A DNA stretch of 64,000 nt from Ligula intestinalis (lineage: Eukaryota > Platyhelminthes > Cestoda > Diphyllobothriidea > Diphyllobothriidae): contig JAYGXS010000001.1 of the NCBI GenBank assembly GCA_036362985.1, positions 70,673,517 to 70,737,516 on the forward strand, written 5' to 3'. How positions within the stretch are numbered: position 1 is the stretch's first letter; every line of letters begins with the position of its first letter. Both the position numbers and the translations under genes were made by a program. Positions 54,254-64,000 of this stretch are shown here, piece after piece. Under the pieces are notes generated by a model, which worked only from the letters and a program-made list of their open reading frames with translations, ran no database searches and had not been told where the DNA came from.

Positions 54254-55345
54254 CCGTGTCACGAGTCTAAGGGACATCATCACTGTCCTTGCATTCTACG
54301 GTCGATATGAAGATGATATCTTCTGTTTGGTAGTCTATAACGCTGACATTGATACCTTGGTAGCGAAGTTTAACAGCCCGCACCCATCACTCCAATTTTC
54401 TGCTGAGACTGAAGTGGACGATGAAATTTCGTTCCTCGATGTCCGTTGGCGAAGGCAAGAGGATGGATCTATCCTTCGCAGGGTTTTCTGAAAGAAAAAC
54501 TGAACAAGACAATGCACTGAGTCTCACAGTTTTGTCCCCCTTAATATACAAGGAAATCTGGTCCAGGAATTAGCAGCTAGAATACGACAGATCTGTTTTT
54601 TCTGAAACGGTCGAAGCAGAACTCCAACAGCTGCAGCATACACTAACTGAAAATGGATACCCGGAAAGGTTCATCATCAGAAATATTGGCGAGCGCGCCA
54701 AAAAGCCTGTCACCTTAACTGCAGAAAAGAAAGACGTGTTCATAAGACTTCCTTTCTTAGGTAAATGCAACCAGCAAGCTGGTCAGACGTCGCTTGAGGA
54801 CTGCAATCACAAATTCTTTCCCAGCAGCGAACTTACGGGTGCTCTTCACGAACTCTCCCCTCCTACGATTGGGAGGCAAAGATCAACCCTATTTGAAGGC
54901 CACATCAATGTGCATTTACTCTTTCACTTGCTCCTGTGGAGCGGGAAACAATGGCCTTACAACGAGGCGTCTCGAAAAGAGGGTACGTGAGTACATACCG
55001 ACCTGGCTAAAAAAAAAGGTGTGCTATTCTCGCCTATCTTGTCGATACGAACCATCGAGTCGATACTATCGAAGACTTTCAGGTGGTCTGCATGGCACCA
55101 TCTAATTTTTCCAAAGGCCTACGCCAACGGATGCTCGCAACAGCCGAAGCAGTAGCTATAAGGCTAGCAAATTCAGCACTGTGTTGTCAGAAGACTCTGA
55201 CACAAGCTCTGTCACTTCCATGGCCTAAACCCACACCAGCTGGCAAAATGAATTCGCCCCTACCAACTAACGACTGTCCCTCAACCAACACGCTGACATG
55301 GCCTGCATGCGCAAACTGATAAAGTCCGTGTTGGCCAATCAGCGC
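54254..55345 (+). pseudogene. Penelope-like RT end and GIY-YIG domain, decayed
   Basis: 54261-54491 reads ITVLAFYGRYEDDIFCLV, with YEDD at the RT active site (normally Y-DD), then SFLDVRWRRQEDGSI. The thumb follows in 54560-54790 (LQQLQHTLTENGYPERFI, DVFIRLPFLG). A GIY-YIG-type region at about 54920-55010 reads CIYSFTCSCGAGNNGLTTRR, where NNG replaces YIG, and REYIPTWL. The C-terminus appears at 55083-55319 (RQRMLATAEAVAIRL). Many stops and shifts. The left edge coincides exactly with the LTR at 54253, so one cut into the other. Confidence 0.65.
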
Positions 55346-55348
55346 CCG

Positions 55349-55960
55349 TGTTAGGTAGTTATTGATTTTTCTACCTATTCATACTTTTATTGTTATGTAC
55401 AGCGTTAATTTCTCTTGCACACGTTTGGTCTGATAGAGAATTGCTGAAAACAACTGTTTGCCCTGGACTGACTTCTAATATTAACCATGGGAATATTTGC
55501 GGAACTAAGATAATCCTACTAGCTAACTGCTTGGCTATTTTATGTCGGCGAGTTTATGCTATTTGCTTTTGTATAAATTAAGCGTTGGTTAAGCCCCTTT
55601 AATGTGGACTTAACCCTGCTGTCATTTCCTATATATAGATGGCCCTATGGAAAGTTGATCATCCCTCTTGGCAGCCGCCTCCGGACGTCTACCAGAAGTC
55701 ATCTCCGGCCAGGACCAGGACCAGTATAGTCAACCATCCCCAACAAAAGAAGACTTTCCTGATTGTTCCGATTGTTGTAGTCAGGACTAATAAATAAGTC
55801 CTTCAACTAGTAGTAAAGTTTAAGAGTAGCATTCTTTGTTTCAGTGGTATTGTTCTTCGTTGGGTTCGGTTCAGTCGTTTTCATCGAGTAATCGCGTTCG
55901 TTGGTCTTTCTCGGGTTAAAGTCGTACGAAATCGCCCGTCGATCGTCTCGGTTCGCTACA
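55349..55960 (+). repeat. Probable 5' LTR of the plus-strand gypsy element
   Basis: 612 bases from TGTTAGGTAG to GTTCGCTACA, with TGT/ACA ends. It holds a TATA-like TATATATAG near 55631 and AATAAATAAG near 55789, in the order promoter then polyadenylation signal expected in an LTR. Without its partner the limits are an inference. Confidence 0.5.
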
Positions 55961-55982
55961 AATTGGTGGCATACGGTGCGAT

Positions 55983-56510
55983 ATGAACATCGACGACCTA
56001 CTCGTTCGTCTAGTAACGGCAATGGAGAAAGGGACTTCTCCTGCGTCAAGGATAACGCGGCCAAATATGTTCTCGCCCTCAGATGACTGTGACATATGGG
56101 AGAGTCGCATAATTGATGAAGGAAGCAGATCTGCGGTCATCCTCGAATGCGTGGACAACAAGGTGCTGGGCGTTGCTAGGGCCTGTAACATAAAGTCATC
56201 ACTAACTACGGCCACTATATTTGCGAGACTTAGACGATATTTTGGCATACCAGTGACGCCATGAAACAGTCATCAAACCCCAAGAACTAGGAGACAAATG
56301 ACAGGAGAGTCAGTTCGCGACTACCAATGCCATCTCTGCGTGTTAGCCCACAAAACCTTTCCAGACTCCAGCTTCGCTGATCTGGAAACAAAGATTCTAG
56401 ACAGCTTTCTAGAAGGCGTAGCTTGTGATGAGGTTTAGCGTGAGTTTGCTCAGAACACACCGACTACCATCAAGAAGGCTCTTGAGTATGCCCAGCAAGA
56501 GGAAGCGGCC
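55983..56510 (+). pseudogene. gag of the plus-strand gypsy element
   Basis: ATG at 55983 gives MNIDDLLVRLVTAMEKGT, then YIWESRIIDE-like DIWESRI and a short stop at 56262. The frame continues with QMTGESVRDYQCHLCVLAHK, TKILDSFLEGVACDEV (stop) and TIKKALEYAQQEEAAFIAV, the capsid C-terminal part. At least two stops interrupt it. No zinc knuckle is readable (CQSRKIDTQTAQW at 56610 may be its trace). Confidence 0.55.
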
Positions 56511-56760
56511 TTCATTGCCGTGCCCCAACGTGACGCTGTCCCACTGATGACTCGCGACATATTCAGCCCCCGGCCTCCAACGACGGTTGGTGTTTACGCC
56601 ACGAGACAGTGCCAATCCCGCAAAATTGACACGCAGACAGCTCAGTGGCAGAGGAATCCTCCCAGGCAGAAGAATCCTCCGCAGATGAATCCACTCCACG
56701 AGGGAATAGGAGACAGCAACGGGTGAGACAGAACCACCCCCATATAGTCCCGGTGTTCAT

Positions 56761-57018
56761 GTGATCACCCCAGGTGAGGAAGAACAAACTGGTCAGTGCC
56801 TTTTGATAACTGATATGTGTATTGCGAACATACGTTCCACTATGTCTTTCCCAGTTATTGATACTACTGTAGGAAACTCTATGTTGCCATGCTTAGTTGA
56901 TTCAGGGGCTGGGTGCTCCCTTATTAGGCTAGAAAAATTTGCTAATCTTCAAGCGAAGGTTAGATATTGTAGTCAGTTCAAAATTAGTCTAAAAACGGCT
57001 AAGGGCAACACTCTGTAA
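56761..57018 (+). pseudogene. Retropepsin of the plus-strand gypsy element
   Basis: The frame reads SFPVIDTTVGNSMLPCLVDS then GAGCSLIRLEKF, with DSGA as the active-site loop. The downstream half is cut by a stop at 57016-57018 and is hard to follow after that. Confidence 0.6.
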
Positions 57019-57429
57019 CACAACGACAAAGTAGAACTAGACCTTTTGTTTGATGGCATTACATTTACACATATCTTTATTATTTGCCCAGATATCATTT
57101 GGAAATGTATATAAGGAGCAGACTTTTTATATGCTTTTAAATGATAAGTAGATTTGAATCTTAATTGACTACGTTTCTGTGGAATTGAAATCCCCTTTAA
57201 CATCGAGGCGCCTAGCATACTGGTCGAGGTTAACACGTTCCAGTTAGACGAAGGTGTTAAGGGTTTAGTTCCATCCTCGCTCGATTCGGTTAGCTCTACG
57301 AAGCTAGGTAATATAATTCATGAGTTTAGGGACATTTTTGATTGGGACGGTCGTTCGTACGGCCGAACCAATGCAGCTTATCATGAAATACATTCGGGAA
57401 CAGCCCGACTTATTCAGATTCCGCCTTGA

Positions 57430-58400
57430 CGACTACATGTGTTCTACCAAACACAGTTTAAGGTGATGATAGACGAGGTCATGGCTAAAGATTCCTTTCC
57501 GCTACCTCGCATTGAGGAAAAGTTACATGTCCTTTCGGGTAATCGGGTGTTCTCGACGATAGATTTAGCTGCTGGATATTGGCAAGTAGAAGTCCGGCCG
57601 TCCGACTGTGAGAAAACTACTTTCTCAGTCCCCTCTGTATTGAACGAATTCGAGACTATGTTTTTCGGTCAAGCTAATGCGCCTTGTACTTTCCAACGGC
57701 TTATGAACCAGGTTCTAGCAAAATTTATCCCGAATACCTGTTGAGTGTATCTCAACGATATCAGTATTCTTGGAGAGGATTTAAAACGATCATTTGCATA
57801 ATTTGTGTAGTATATTCGACAAGTTGAAACAGGCAGGTCTCACCCTTAAGCCGGCTAAGTGCGTACTCTTACAATAAGGTTAAGTTCTTAGGACATGTCG
57901 TATCAGCCTTGGGGGTCGAAACCGACATAGATAAGGTTGCGGAAGTCCGCAAGTGGCCGACATCCACCAATGTGACTGAGGTCAGAAGTTTCACGGGTTT
58001 CGCTTTCTACTACGGGAAGTTTGTTTAGGGCTATACACATATAGCTGCACCATTAAATAAGCTCACACAAAAGGGAGTTCACTTTAAGTGGTCATTCGAA
58101 TGTGCAGCGAGCTTATACACTTTAAAAGACAACTTGAGTTTCAGTCCAATCCTCGCGTTCCCCGATGTTAGTCAACAGGCGGGAGAATTCATACTTGACA
58201 CAGATGCAAGTGCATTCGCGATTGGCGCTGTTTTATCACAAAGTCAAGCTGATAAAACAGAGTGTGATATCCAGTACCTAAGTCAATCCCTTAACAAAGC
58301 TGAGAGGCGGTACTGTTTGACTAGGAAAGAGATGCTTGCCCTCATTTTTTTTGTCAAAGAATTTCGACCATTCCTACAGTACTGAAAGTTCATAGTTAGA
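57430..58400 (+). pseudogene. Reverse transcriptase and RNase H of the plus-strand gypsy element
   Basis: 57439-57744 reads IDEVMAKDSFPLPRIEEKL, FSTIDLAAGYWQVEV and NEFETMFFGQANAPCTFQRL. The usual RT block between MAK and DSFPLPRIEE (with SPW-SP and the first strand of the fingers) is missing, as if removed cleanly. After a TGA the active site reads VYLNDI, with Asn in place of the first Asp. The thumb and connection are shifted; RNase H is at 58134-58385 (FILDTDASAFAIGAVLSQSQ, RYCLTRKEMLALIFF). It cannot be active. Confidence 0.7.
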
Positions 58401-58699
58401 ACGGATCATAGCTCGCTAACATGGCTTCGTTATTTCAAGAACCCCGAATGGCAAGTCACAGGATGGCAAGAGCAACTAGCAGGCTACGAGTGCGAATGTT
58501 TTTACCGACCGGGTCGTCTGCACAATAATGCTGACGCCCAATCGAGGAAACCCTATAGACCGCACGGCGATTGTCCATCGTGTACGGACATCATAATGTG
58601 TGCGATATGGCTTCATGATGACCAAATTTATATGTGAATGCAGGCACAACGTCAAGATCCGCACATTAGGCCGATATAGCATAGAAAATTAGTGAAGCC

Positions 58700-60056
58700 C
58701 TGTCGTTGAGCGTGGACGAGTTAAAGGGGCAGAGCGACGAAAAGCGCTGCCTGCACACAGGTTGGGATAAGTTATTTTTGGATAACGGGGTTCTGTATTA
58801 TAGAGATAGTGATCAGTATCCACGACGTATCTTGCTACCTCTATCCATGGTAGACAAAGTAATAGAGAGGATACATACTGAGTTAGGACATGTAGGAATA
58901 TATAAGACCGAGTGGGCACTCAGACGTAGATATTACTGGCCCAACTTAAAGCGTTCTGTGTGGAATTACCTTCGGTACTGCACCCTATGTTATCAAATCA
59001 AGCCACCGCGACAGCTGAACAGGGCGCCTCTTCAGCCAATATTGATCAGGTATCCCAATGAGCGCGTTGGTGTCGACATAATCGGACCCACAGCCGAGTC
59101 GTACAGGCATAATCGGTACATTTTAGTTATGATTGATTTCTTAACAAAGATGGCTGAAGTAGTAGCCTTGCACGATGTCTTTGCCGACACAGTCTCCTAG
59201 GCCATTTTAATGGTTGGATTTGTAGATGGGGTACACCCGATCAGCTTCACTCTGACAGGGGAAGTTCGTTCGAAAACACAACCATACGCGATGTATGTAA
59301 GTAACTGCGAATAAAAAAACTCGCATGACTGCGTACCATCCGCAAGGTAATGGACAGGTAGAACGGACGAATAGAGCCCTACTCGGTTTTCTCACAGTTT
59401 TCCTTGATAGACAGGCTCCCCGAACGTGGGACGATGCCTTACCAGCCTGTATGCTAGCCTATCGCTCCACGGTACATGCATCGACCCATCAAACTTTGTT
59501 TGCCCTTACATGCGGCCGAGAAATGCGAATGATCGAGGACCTTCTATTACCTCGCGATAGTAACGAAGTTTCCATCGGCATTTACCTGACGAGTCTAACC
59601 AATAAGAGGTGTATCGCCGCAGGAGAAGCGCGAATACATCTTCAGGGGTCCCAGAGGCGTCAAAAGGATCACTACGACCGTTTGGCCCACGGAAGTCCTT
59701 ACGAATTAGGTGATGTAGTTTGGCTTCGGAATTATTCCGTTGCCCAGGGAATACCGTTTTAGTTTATAGTTGATTGGTGCAGCCCATATAACGTTACCCG
59801 AGTTATTTTGGACACTACGTGCGTTATCCAGGGTCACGAACGGCCTTTTAGCCCCGAGTTTACGGTACACTTCAACCGTCTTAAACTGGGCGGCCGCCCC
59901 GCCGAACCAGATCGTAACCCCGGACATCCAAGCGACGAGGTAACACCCGAAGATATAGAGGAGACATTCGTACCCGTAGGAATGAGTCCACATCATTCGG
60001 AGGATGAGGTGCACGCTAAGGACAGCGATGCCTTTTTCGGGGAGGATGCAGTGTAG
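58700..60056 (+). pseudogene. Integrase and C-terminal tail of the plus-strand gypsy element
   Basis: 58706-59200 carries the zinc-binding HHCC part (HTELGHVGIYKTEWALRRRY, then CTLCYQIKPP) and the start of the core (NERVGVDIIGPTAESY). A stop and shift remove the middle of the core near 59200-59320. 59325-59762 resumes at MTAYHPQGNGQVERTNRALL with the YHPQ-NGQ-ER segment holding the third acidic residue. The tail at 59808-60056 is acidic and rich in Asp/Glu/Pro (EVTPEDIEE). Confidence 0.7.
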
Positions 60057-60060
60057 CAAA

Positions 60061-60570
60061 TGCCTTTAAGATGGCCTCAATTTTTGTTCATTTTACACTA
60101 TATTAAAAATGGCGGCGAACCGTGTCAAGGTCAAGGTCAAGGCGCGCAACTTATCCTTCAAAGCTAAGTAACATAGATATTTTTATCAGATTTCCTCGTT
60201 ACTTGCTGAATTTACTAGCTTAATTGTTGTTATTTATTTGTATATCTAACCCTTTAGCAACTACACATACCGGTAGTTGTCTTTTTTACCGATAGGTCAA
60301 AATATACATTTTAATACTGTTTCACCGACATAGCCTCATTCTAGTTCCGGTAGATTCACGTAAAAAGCAACTAATCTATTGCGTAAATACTGAATAATAT
60401 CTACAAATTTGTTACTTTATCAATTTCCAGCAAGAAGTAGTTTGTATTACTCGATATAATATTAAAGATATTTGTCACCCTGCGTAGCCTCTTCGGTAAT
60501 TCAAATTTTCTGTCGCAATTTTGTGCATAACTTTGCTTAGAACATATCCTATCACTCACTTTCTATTCAA
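60061..60570 (+). other. Presumed 5' region of the CR1-like element
   Basis: Starts with ATGGCGGCG near 60111 and a three-fold CAAGGT repeat (60126-60144). It is A+T-rich with no open frame. The limit between the gypsy element and the CR1-like element lies somewhere between 60057 and 60150. Confidence 0.4.
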
Positions 60571-61760
60571 TATGATACCCAAGCCACAACTGAGACGTAA
60601 ATTAACCCGGAATACCAATTCTCCTAACGATAAACCCATCTTAAGCATGAAGAAACTTGATCTTGATGCTTTAGACAACTTTAGTAAGCTTTATAACCAA
60701 TTGCTTGCCTGTTTACGGTCCTTGGTGCCATCTTTCATGGAAAGGTATCCACGCTCACTTCTCAGCAATGTGAGAAACTAGAGCCTTTCGTCAATATGGT
60801 GTCTACTGAGACCCGTGATCGGCAAAAGAGGAATTTTAATTTTCTTTTGAAAAATGCTTCAAAAGATAAAAAACCAATAGATGTTGCTGTTCAGTTTCTT
60901 TACTCTTGTGGCTTTAATTTTAAAGTTGCAGAAGCTAAAAGACTCTCATCCCGAAGTAAAAACCTGCCGATTCTCGTAAAACTCTTTTCGGCGATAGAAG
61001 TAGACCTTATATTCTCTCAACATGAGCGGTCAGCCAACTAAATAAACTTTACATATGCAGGGATAAAACGCCAATGGAGCGTCGGGTTTTATCTAAAGTA
61101 GCAAATGAGAATACTGGCTCCGGTTTCACAAAACCAAAAGTTGTCTCTGAGGCCGGCCCTCCCGCTCAGGTAAGCCCACATCCCTCTGGGTCAATGTCAG
61201 TTTCCCCTGATACTTCTCCCATTCACCTTACTCGTGATTCGAGTGAGATTGTAGCCTCGTCAAGTCGTTCTCCTTCTAAGCCAACCACGTCTGTGATAGC
61301 TTTAAATTCCGATAAACCTATGAACGCCCCTAGTAAATCTACGTCAGTTTTCAAATTCGGCAATATGATTACCGATAATAACTCAGTATCTAACAAAGAC
61401 CCAACTGCTCAAGCTAGCGCTTTTCCTATCCCCAAATCTCATCAACATCCCCAAATAATTCAGCCAGCTTAGAAAATTAACCGTTTTTCAAAACCAGTCA
61501 TGCAATTTTCGAAGGCCAATATTCCGTCAAATTTTGATATAATGCCTCAAAATCCTATATTTATGCCCCCTCCTGGTTTTCCCATGCCACACTTCAGTCG
61601 CCCTTTCTATGGAGCCCCCTCTAATATGCCTTTCTACAATATGCACAGTTCATTTGATAATAATTACTTCACAAACTGTAGACCAGGGCCAATTTGCTTT
61701 CCGCCTTTTGTTTCTCCCATGCCGTTTCCCTTTCCGCCACCAAGTTTTCCTTTTTTATAA
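60571..61760 (+). pseudogene. ORF1 of a CR1-like non-LTR element
   Basis: Three adjoining frames: 60571-60781 (MIPKPQLRRKLTRNT, Leu-rich helix LDALDNFSKLYNQLLACL), 60796-61041 (ETRDRQKRNFNFLLKNAS, LYSCGFNFKVAEAKRLSSRS) and 61074-61472 plus 61500-61760, a Ser/Pro-rich and then Pro/Phe/Met-rich tail (PPPGFPMPHFSRPFYGAP). A helical part followed by a basic region and a disordered tail fits an RNA-binding ORF1. Stops at 60779 and 61039 and a TAG at 61470 break it. Confidence 0.55.
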
Positions 61761-64000
61761 ATACTGACGAGCGTAACCTGAATCTGAAGGATACGCTCAG
61801 TATAGTCTCACTCAATGCGAGATCAGTTGTTAATAAGATGACAGAACTTAAAACAGTAGCATTTGAGCTTGATCCAGATGCGCTCTGTGTCACTGAATCT
61901 TGGACACACTCTCTTATTTCTGACTCGACACTCGCCATGGATAATTATAGTTTGTACCGACAAGACCGCATTGAAAAGCGTGGCGGTGGTTGCCTTCTTT
62001 ATATTAAATCATCCTTTGCACATTTCCCGTATCACCTGAGCATTTCGTCATTTTCTGGAAATTTTTGTCTTATTTCAGTCATCCTGCCACACAATAAAAA
62101 AGCGATAATTGGGTGTGTCTACAATCCTCCCAGTAACTCAAGTAATGTAATGCAGCTGTGTGAAATGTTTGAAAAAGTTGCAGAGACTCAATTCGATGTC
62201 AGAATAATTATAGGTGATTTTAATCTGCCAGACATTGACTGGCATGCAAATACCTGTCCACCAAGATTTCAGAAATTGGTTGACACTATTAACTTTTCAA
62301 ACATGTCACAACTGGTCAGTTCAGTGACCAGAAATGACAACATATTAGATTTAATTTTTTACAAATGATGTACACCCTCTTTTTATGAATTTTCATCGTG
62401 ATATTTTCAATAGTGACCATGCCTTAATTCACTGTTGTTTTCCAGTCTCTCTTTCTAAAAAGCCCGATGTAAAATGCAATAACCTCGACTTTGGTAACGT
62501 GAACTATGAATTAGTAAGTGATTTCGTAAGTACCCTAGATTGGCATAGCATATTTTCAACTAACGATCCCTACTTCTTCCAGGAGCTATTGCAAAACCTT
62601 ACCGAAAATATTCAGGCTCTTACCTCACTTAAGATTTTTAAATCAAATTCAGCTTCTTCAACTGTGCCACATTTTCTCCAAAATAGACTTAAGAAATTAC
62701 AAAAACAACTTAAGGATACGTCTAATAGCTCTTTATCAGTTTACTTAAAAACAGCGCAAATATTTGAATTAGCGCTTAAAATAAGGCTTGCACGAGATAG
62801 GCGTAGAGAGGCCACAGCATTAAGTGATGCGAATTCTTCCAGATCAGTTGCTCAAGTCTTCCGTCTTCGGTTGTCGGCTAAGCTTCAGAAAGTCATTCCA
62901 CCCTTATTCAATGGCAACAATCATTTTATTACAGAGGATTTGGAGAAAGCAGCATTGCTAAATTCATTTTTCGCCGAGTTCTTTACCATCGAAACTAGCC
63001 CCACTCCTGTAATCCCCCTGCTGTGTGATTCAAATCTCAGTACCCTCAATTTCTCACCCGCTTGTATTCAAAAAGAAATAAGTCGTCTTAAAAATTCACA
63101 TTCGGTAGGAACTGATAACATTCCAACCTCACTCATCAAACACCTAAGAGATTTCCCACCCTTACTGAGTAAGTTATTTTCAGTGTTTCTTGAGAATGGC
63201 TTTTTCCCGGACTACTGGAAAACTTCTATTATTTAAATCTGGTTCCCGATCAGATATTCACAATTATCGCGGTGTTCATAAAACGCCCTCTCTGGCTAAA
63301 CTCTTTGAAAAATTAATTGCCAAAAAATTACAGATTTCTGCATAAATAATAACATTCTCAGCTCCTCAAAGCATGGCTTTTTACCGGACCGATCTTGTGA
63401 AACTTGTCACATGTCTTTTCTAAATCTACTGACTTCTCTTCGTAATGATCATCTATCTGTGGTAGTTATCTATTTTGACCTTAGTAAAGCATTTGATAAA
63501 GTTCCTCACAGGAGGCTCCTAGCCAAACTAGAGGCTATAGGATTTCGTAGTCCACTTACTGACTTCATCAGATCTTATCTTTCAAATCGACAACAAAAGG
63601 TTTTAGTAGGATCCTCATACTCTACTCCTACCGCAATTTTGAGTGGTGTCCTTCAAGGTACCGTGCTAGGTCCTCTGCTCTTTTTGCTTTGCATAAATGA
63701 TATCTCATTGAGTGTTAAACACTCCCAATCTTATATTTATGCAGATGACCTCAAGTGTGTTTACTCCTTCTCTAAATCTACGGCCACGAGATGCTTAGAA
63801 CAAATTCATTCTGATCTGCACGCTCTTTCGACGTGGAGCTCAACATGGCAGATGGAGTTCTCACCTTCTAAGTGCCGATATATGTGCTTTGGGCCTGAAA
63901 GGCTGCCACAACCTGTTATTTTTCAAGGTTACCCAATGACTGAATGTTCCAGTTGTTGGGATTATTCCTAACAGGCAGCCCGAGCGAACTGTCGGGTCAC
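61745..64000 (+). mobile_element. CR1-like element ORF2 (endonuclease and RT), continues past the right edge
   Basis: 61755-62368: endonuclease (IVSLNARSVVNKMTELK, PDALCVTESW, GGGCLLYIKSS, RIIIGDFNLPDIDW). The SDHALIHC histidine segment is at 62404 in the next frame. 62385-63236: linker and RT start (NSHSVGTDNIPTSLIKHLRD, NGFFPDYWKTSII). 63411-63971: KHGFLPDRSCETCHM (63370), IYFDLSKAFDKVPHRRLLAK, SGVLQGTVLGPLLFLLCIND and YIYADDLKCVY. All catalytic residues are present. Three single-base frame changes (near 62355, 63235 and 63345) split it; two lie in short T or A runs. The C-terminus and 3' end lie beyond 64000. It overlaps the end of ORF1. Confidence 0.8.

Larger units (their letters stand above)
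55349..60060 (+). mobile_element. Ty3/gypsy LTR retrotransposon, decayed, 3' LTR not found
   Basis: A probable 5' LTR (55349-55960) is followed after three bases by TGGTGGCATACGG, a primer-site-like sequence. Then come gag (55983-56500), protease (56770-57020), RT (57430-57760), RNase H (58130-58385), integrase (58700-59770) and a C-terminal tail (59808-60056). Each domain is recognisable but split by stops. No second LTR is seen before the CR1-like element begins near 60.1 kb. Confidence 0.75.

Noticed and set aside
60126..60144. CRISPR-like or regulatory iterons (three CAAGGT units)
   Set aside because: Only three six-base units in a eukaryotic retroelement leader; too short to carry meaning.

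Overview
This window is eukaryotic, repeat-rich DNA from a flatworm, most likely a tapeworm of the diphyllobothriidean type; a trematode is possible and the species is not identifiable from the sequence. The reasons are the mix of elements (CR1-like and RTE-like non-LTR elements, Penelope-like elements with GIY-YIG ends, CsRn1-like and other Ty3/gypsy elements), a tetraspanin gene, and small phase-consistent exons with GT-AG introns, some only 35-39 bases long. One 10-base run of N (8482-8491) marks an assembly gap. There is no bacterial-style operon structure.

Host-type genes. (1) 53-5167 (-): a five-exon gene for a secreted trypsin-family protein of 310 residues. It looks catalytically dead (His57 to Arg, Ser195 to Ala, no IVGG activation site) yet its reading frame and splice sites are intact. 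(2) 13986-14768 (+): an uninterrupted 260-residue tetraspanin with a CCG motif and six loop cysteines. (3) 29240-40091 (+): seven small exons whose phases all agree, forming the 3' part of an unrecognised gene whose introns hold several dead retroelements. (4) 47257-48044 (+): a DUF4806-like gene with two mini-introns and one in-frame TAG. (5) 23864-24015 (+): a candidate last exon for a small Cys-rich protein.

Mobile DNA, left to right: a Penelope fragment inside the protease intron (about 3.0 kb); Penelope-type direct repeats with a hammerhead-like motif (7.1-7.7 kb); a 990-bp foldback DNA element with CAGT ends and TA duplication (9570-10559); a Penelope remnant between 140-bp inverted repeats (11.0-12.3 kb); a CsRn1-like LTR element that has lost its RT and most of its integrase (16889-19632), inserted into a copy of the foldback family; a non-LTR RT remnant (24.7-25.3 kb); an RTE-like remnant (29.8-32.3 kb) with a good hammerhead motif inside it; another foldback copy (37.2-37.9 kb); RTE and Penelope tails (38.0-39.2 kb); an RTE RT fragment (42 kb); a 5'-truncated CR1-like element (43.6-46.3 kb); a Tc1-like transposase fragment (48.5 kb).

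From 48.98 kb to the end the window is almost solid retroelement: a Ty3/gypsy element on the minus strand followed by a second partial copy (LTR-body-LTR-partial body), a Penelope RT/GIY-YIG fragment, a decayed Ty3/gypsy element on the plus strand, and a CR1-like element that runs off the right edge.

No single novel gene system stands out. The most interesting items are the intact pseudoprotease gene, the hammerhead-ribozyme-like motifs tied to Penelope sequence, the foldback element family, and the DUF4806-like gene with tiny introns and a single stop.
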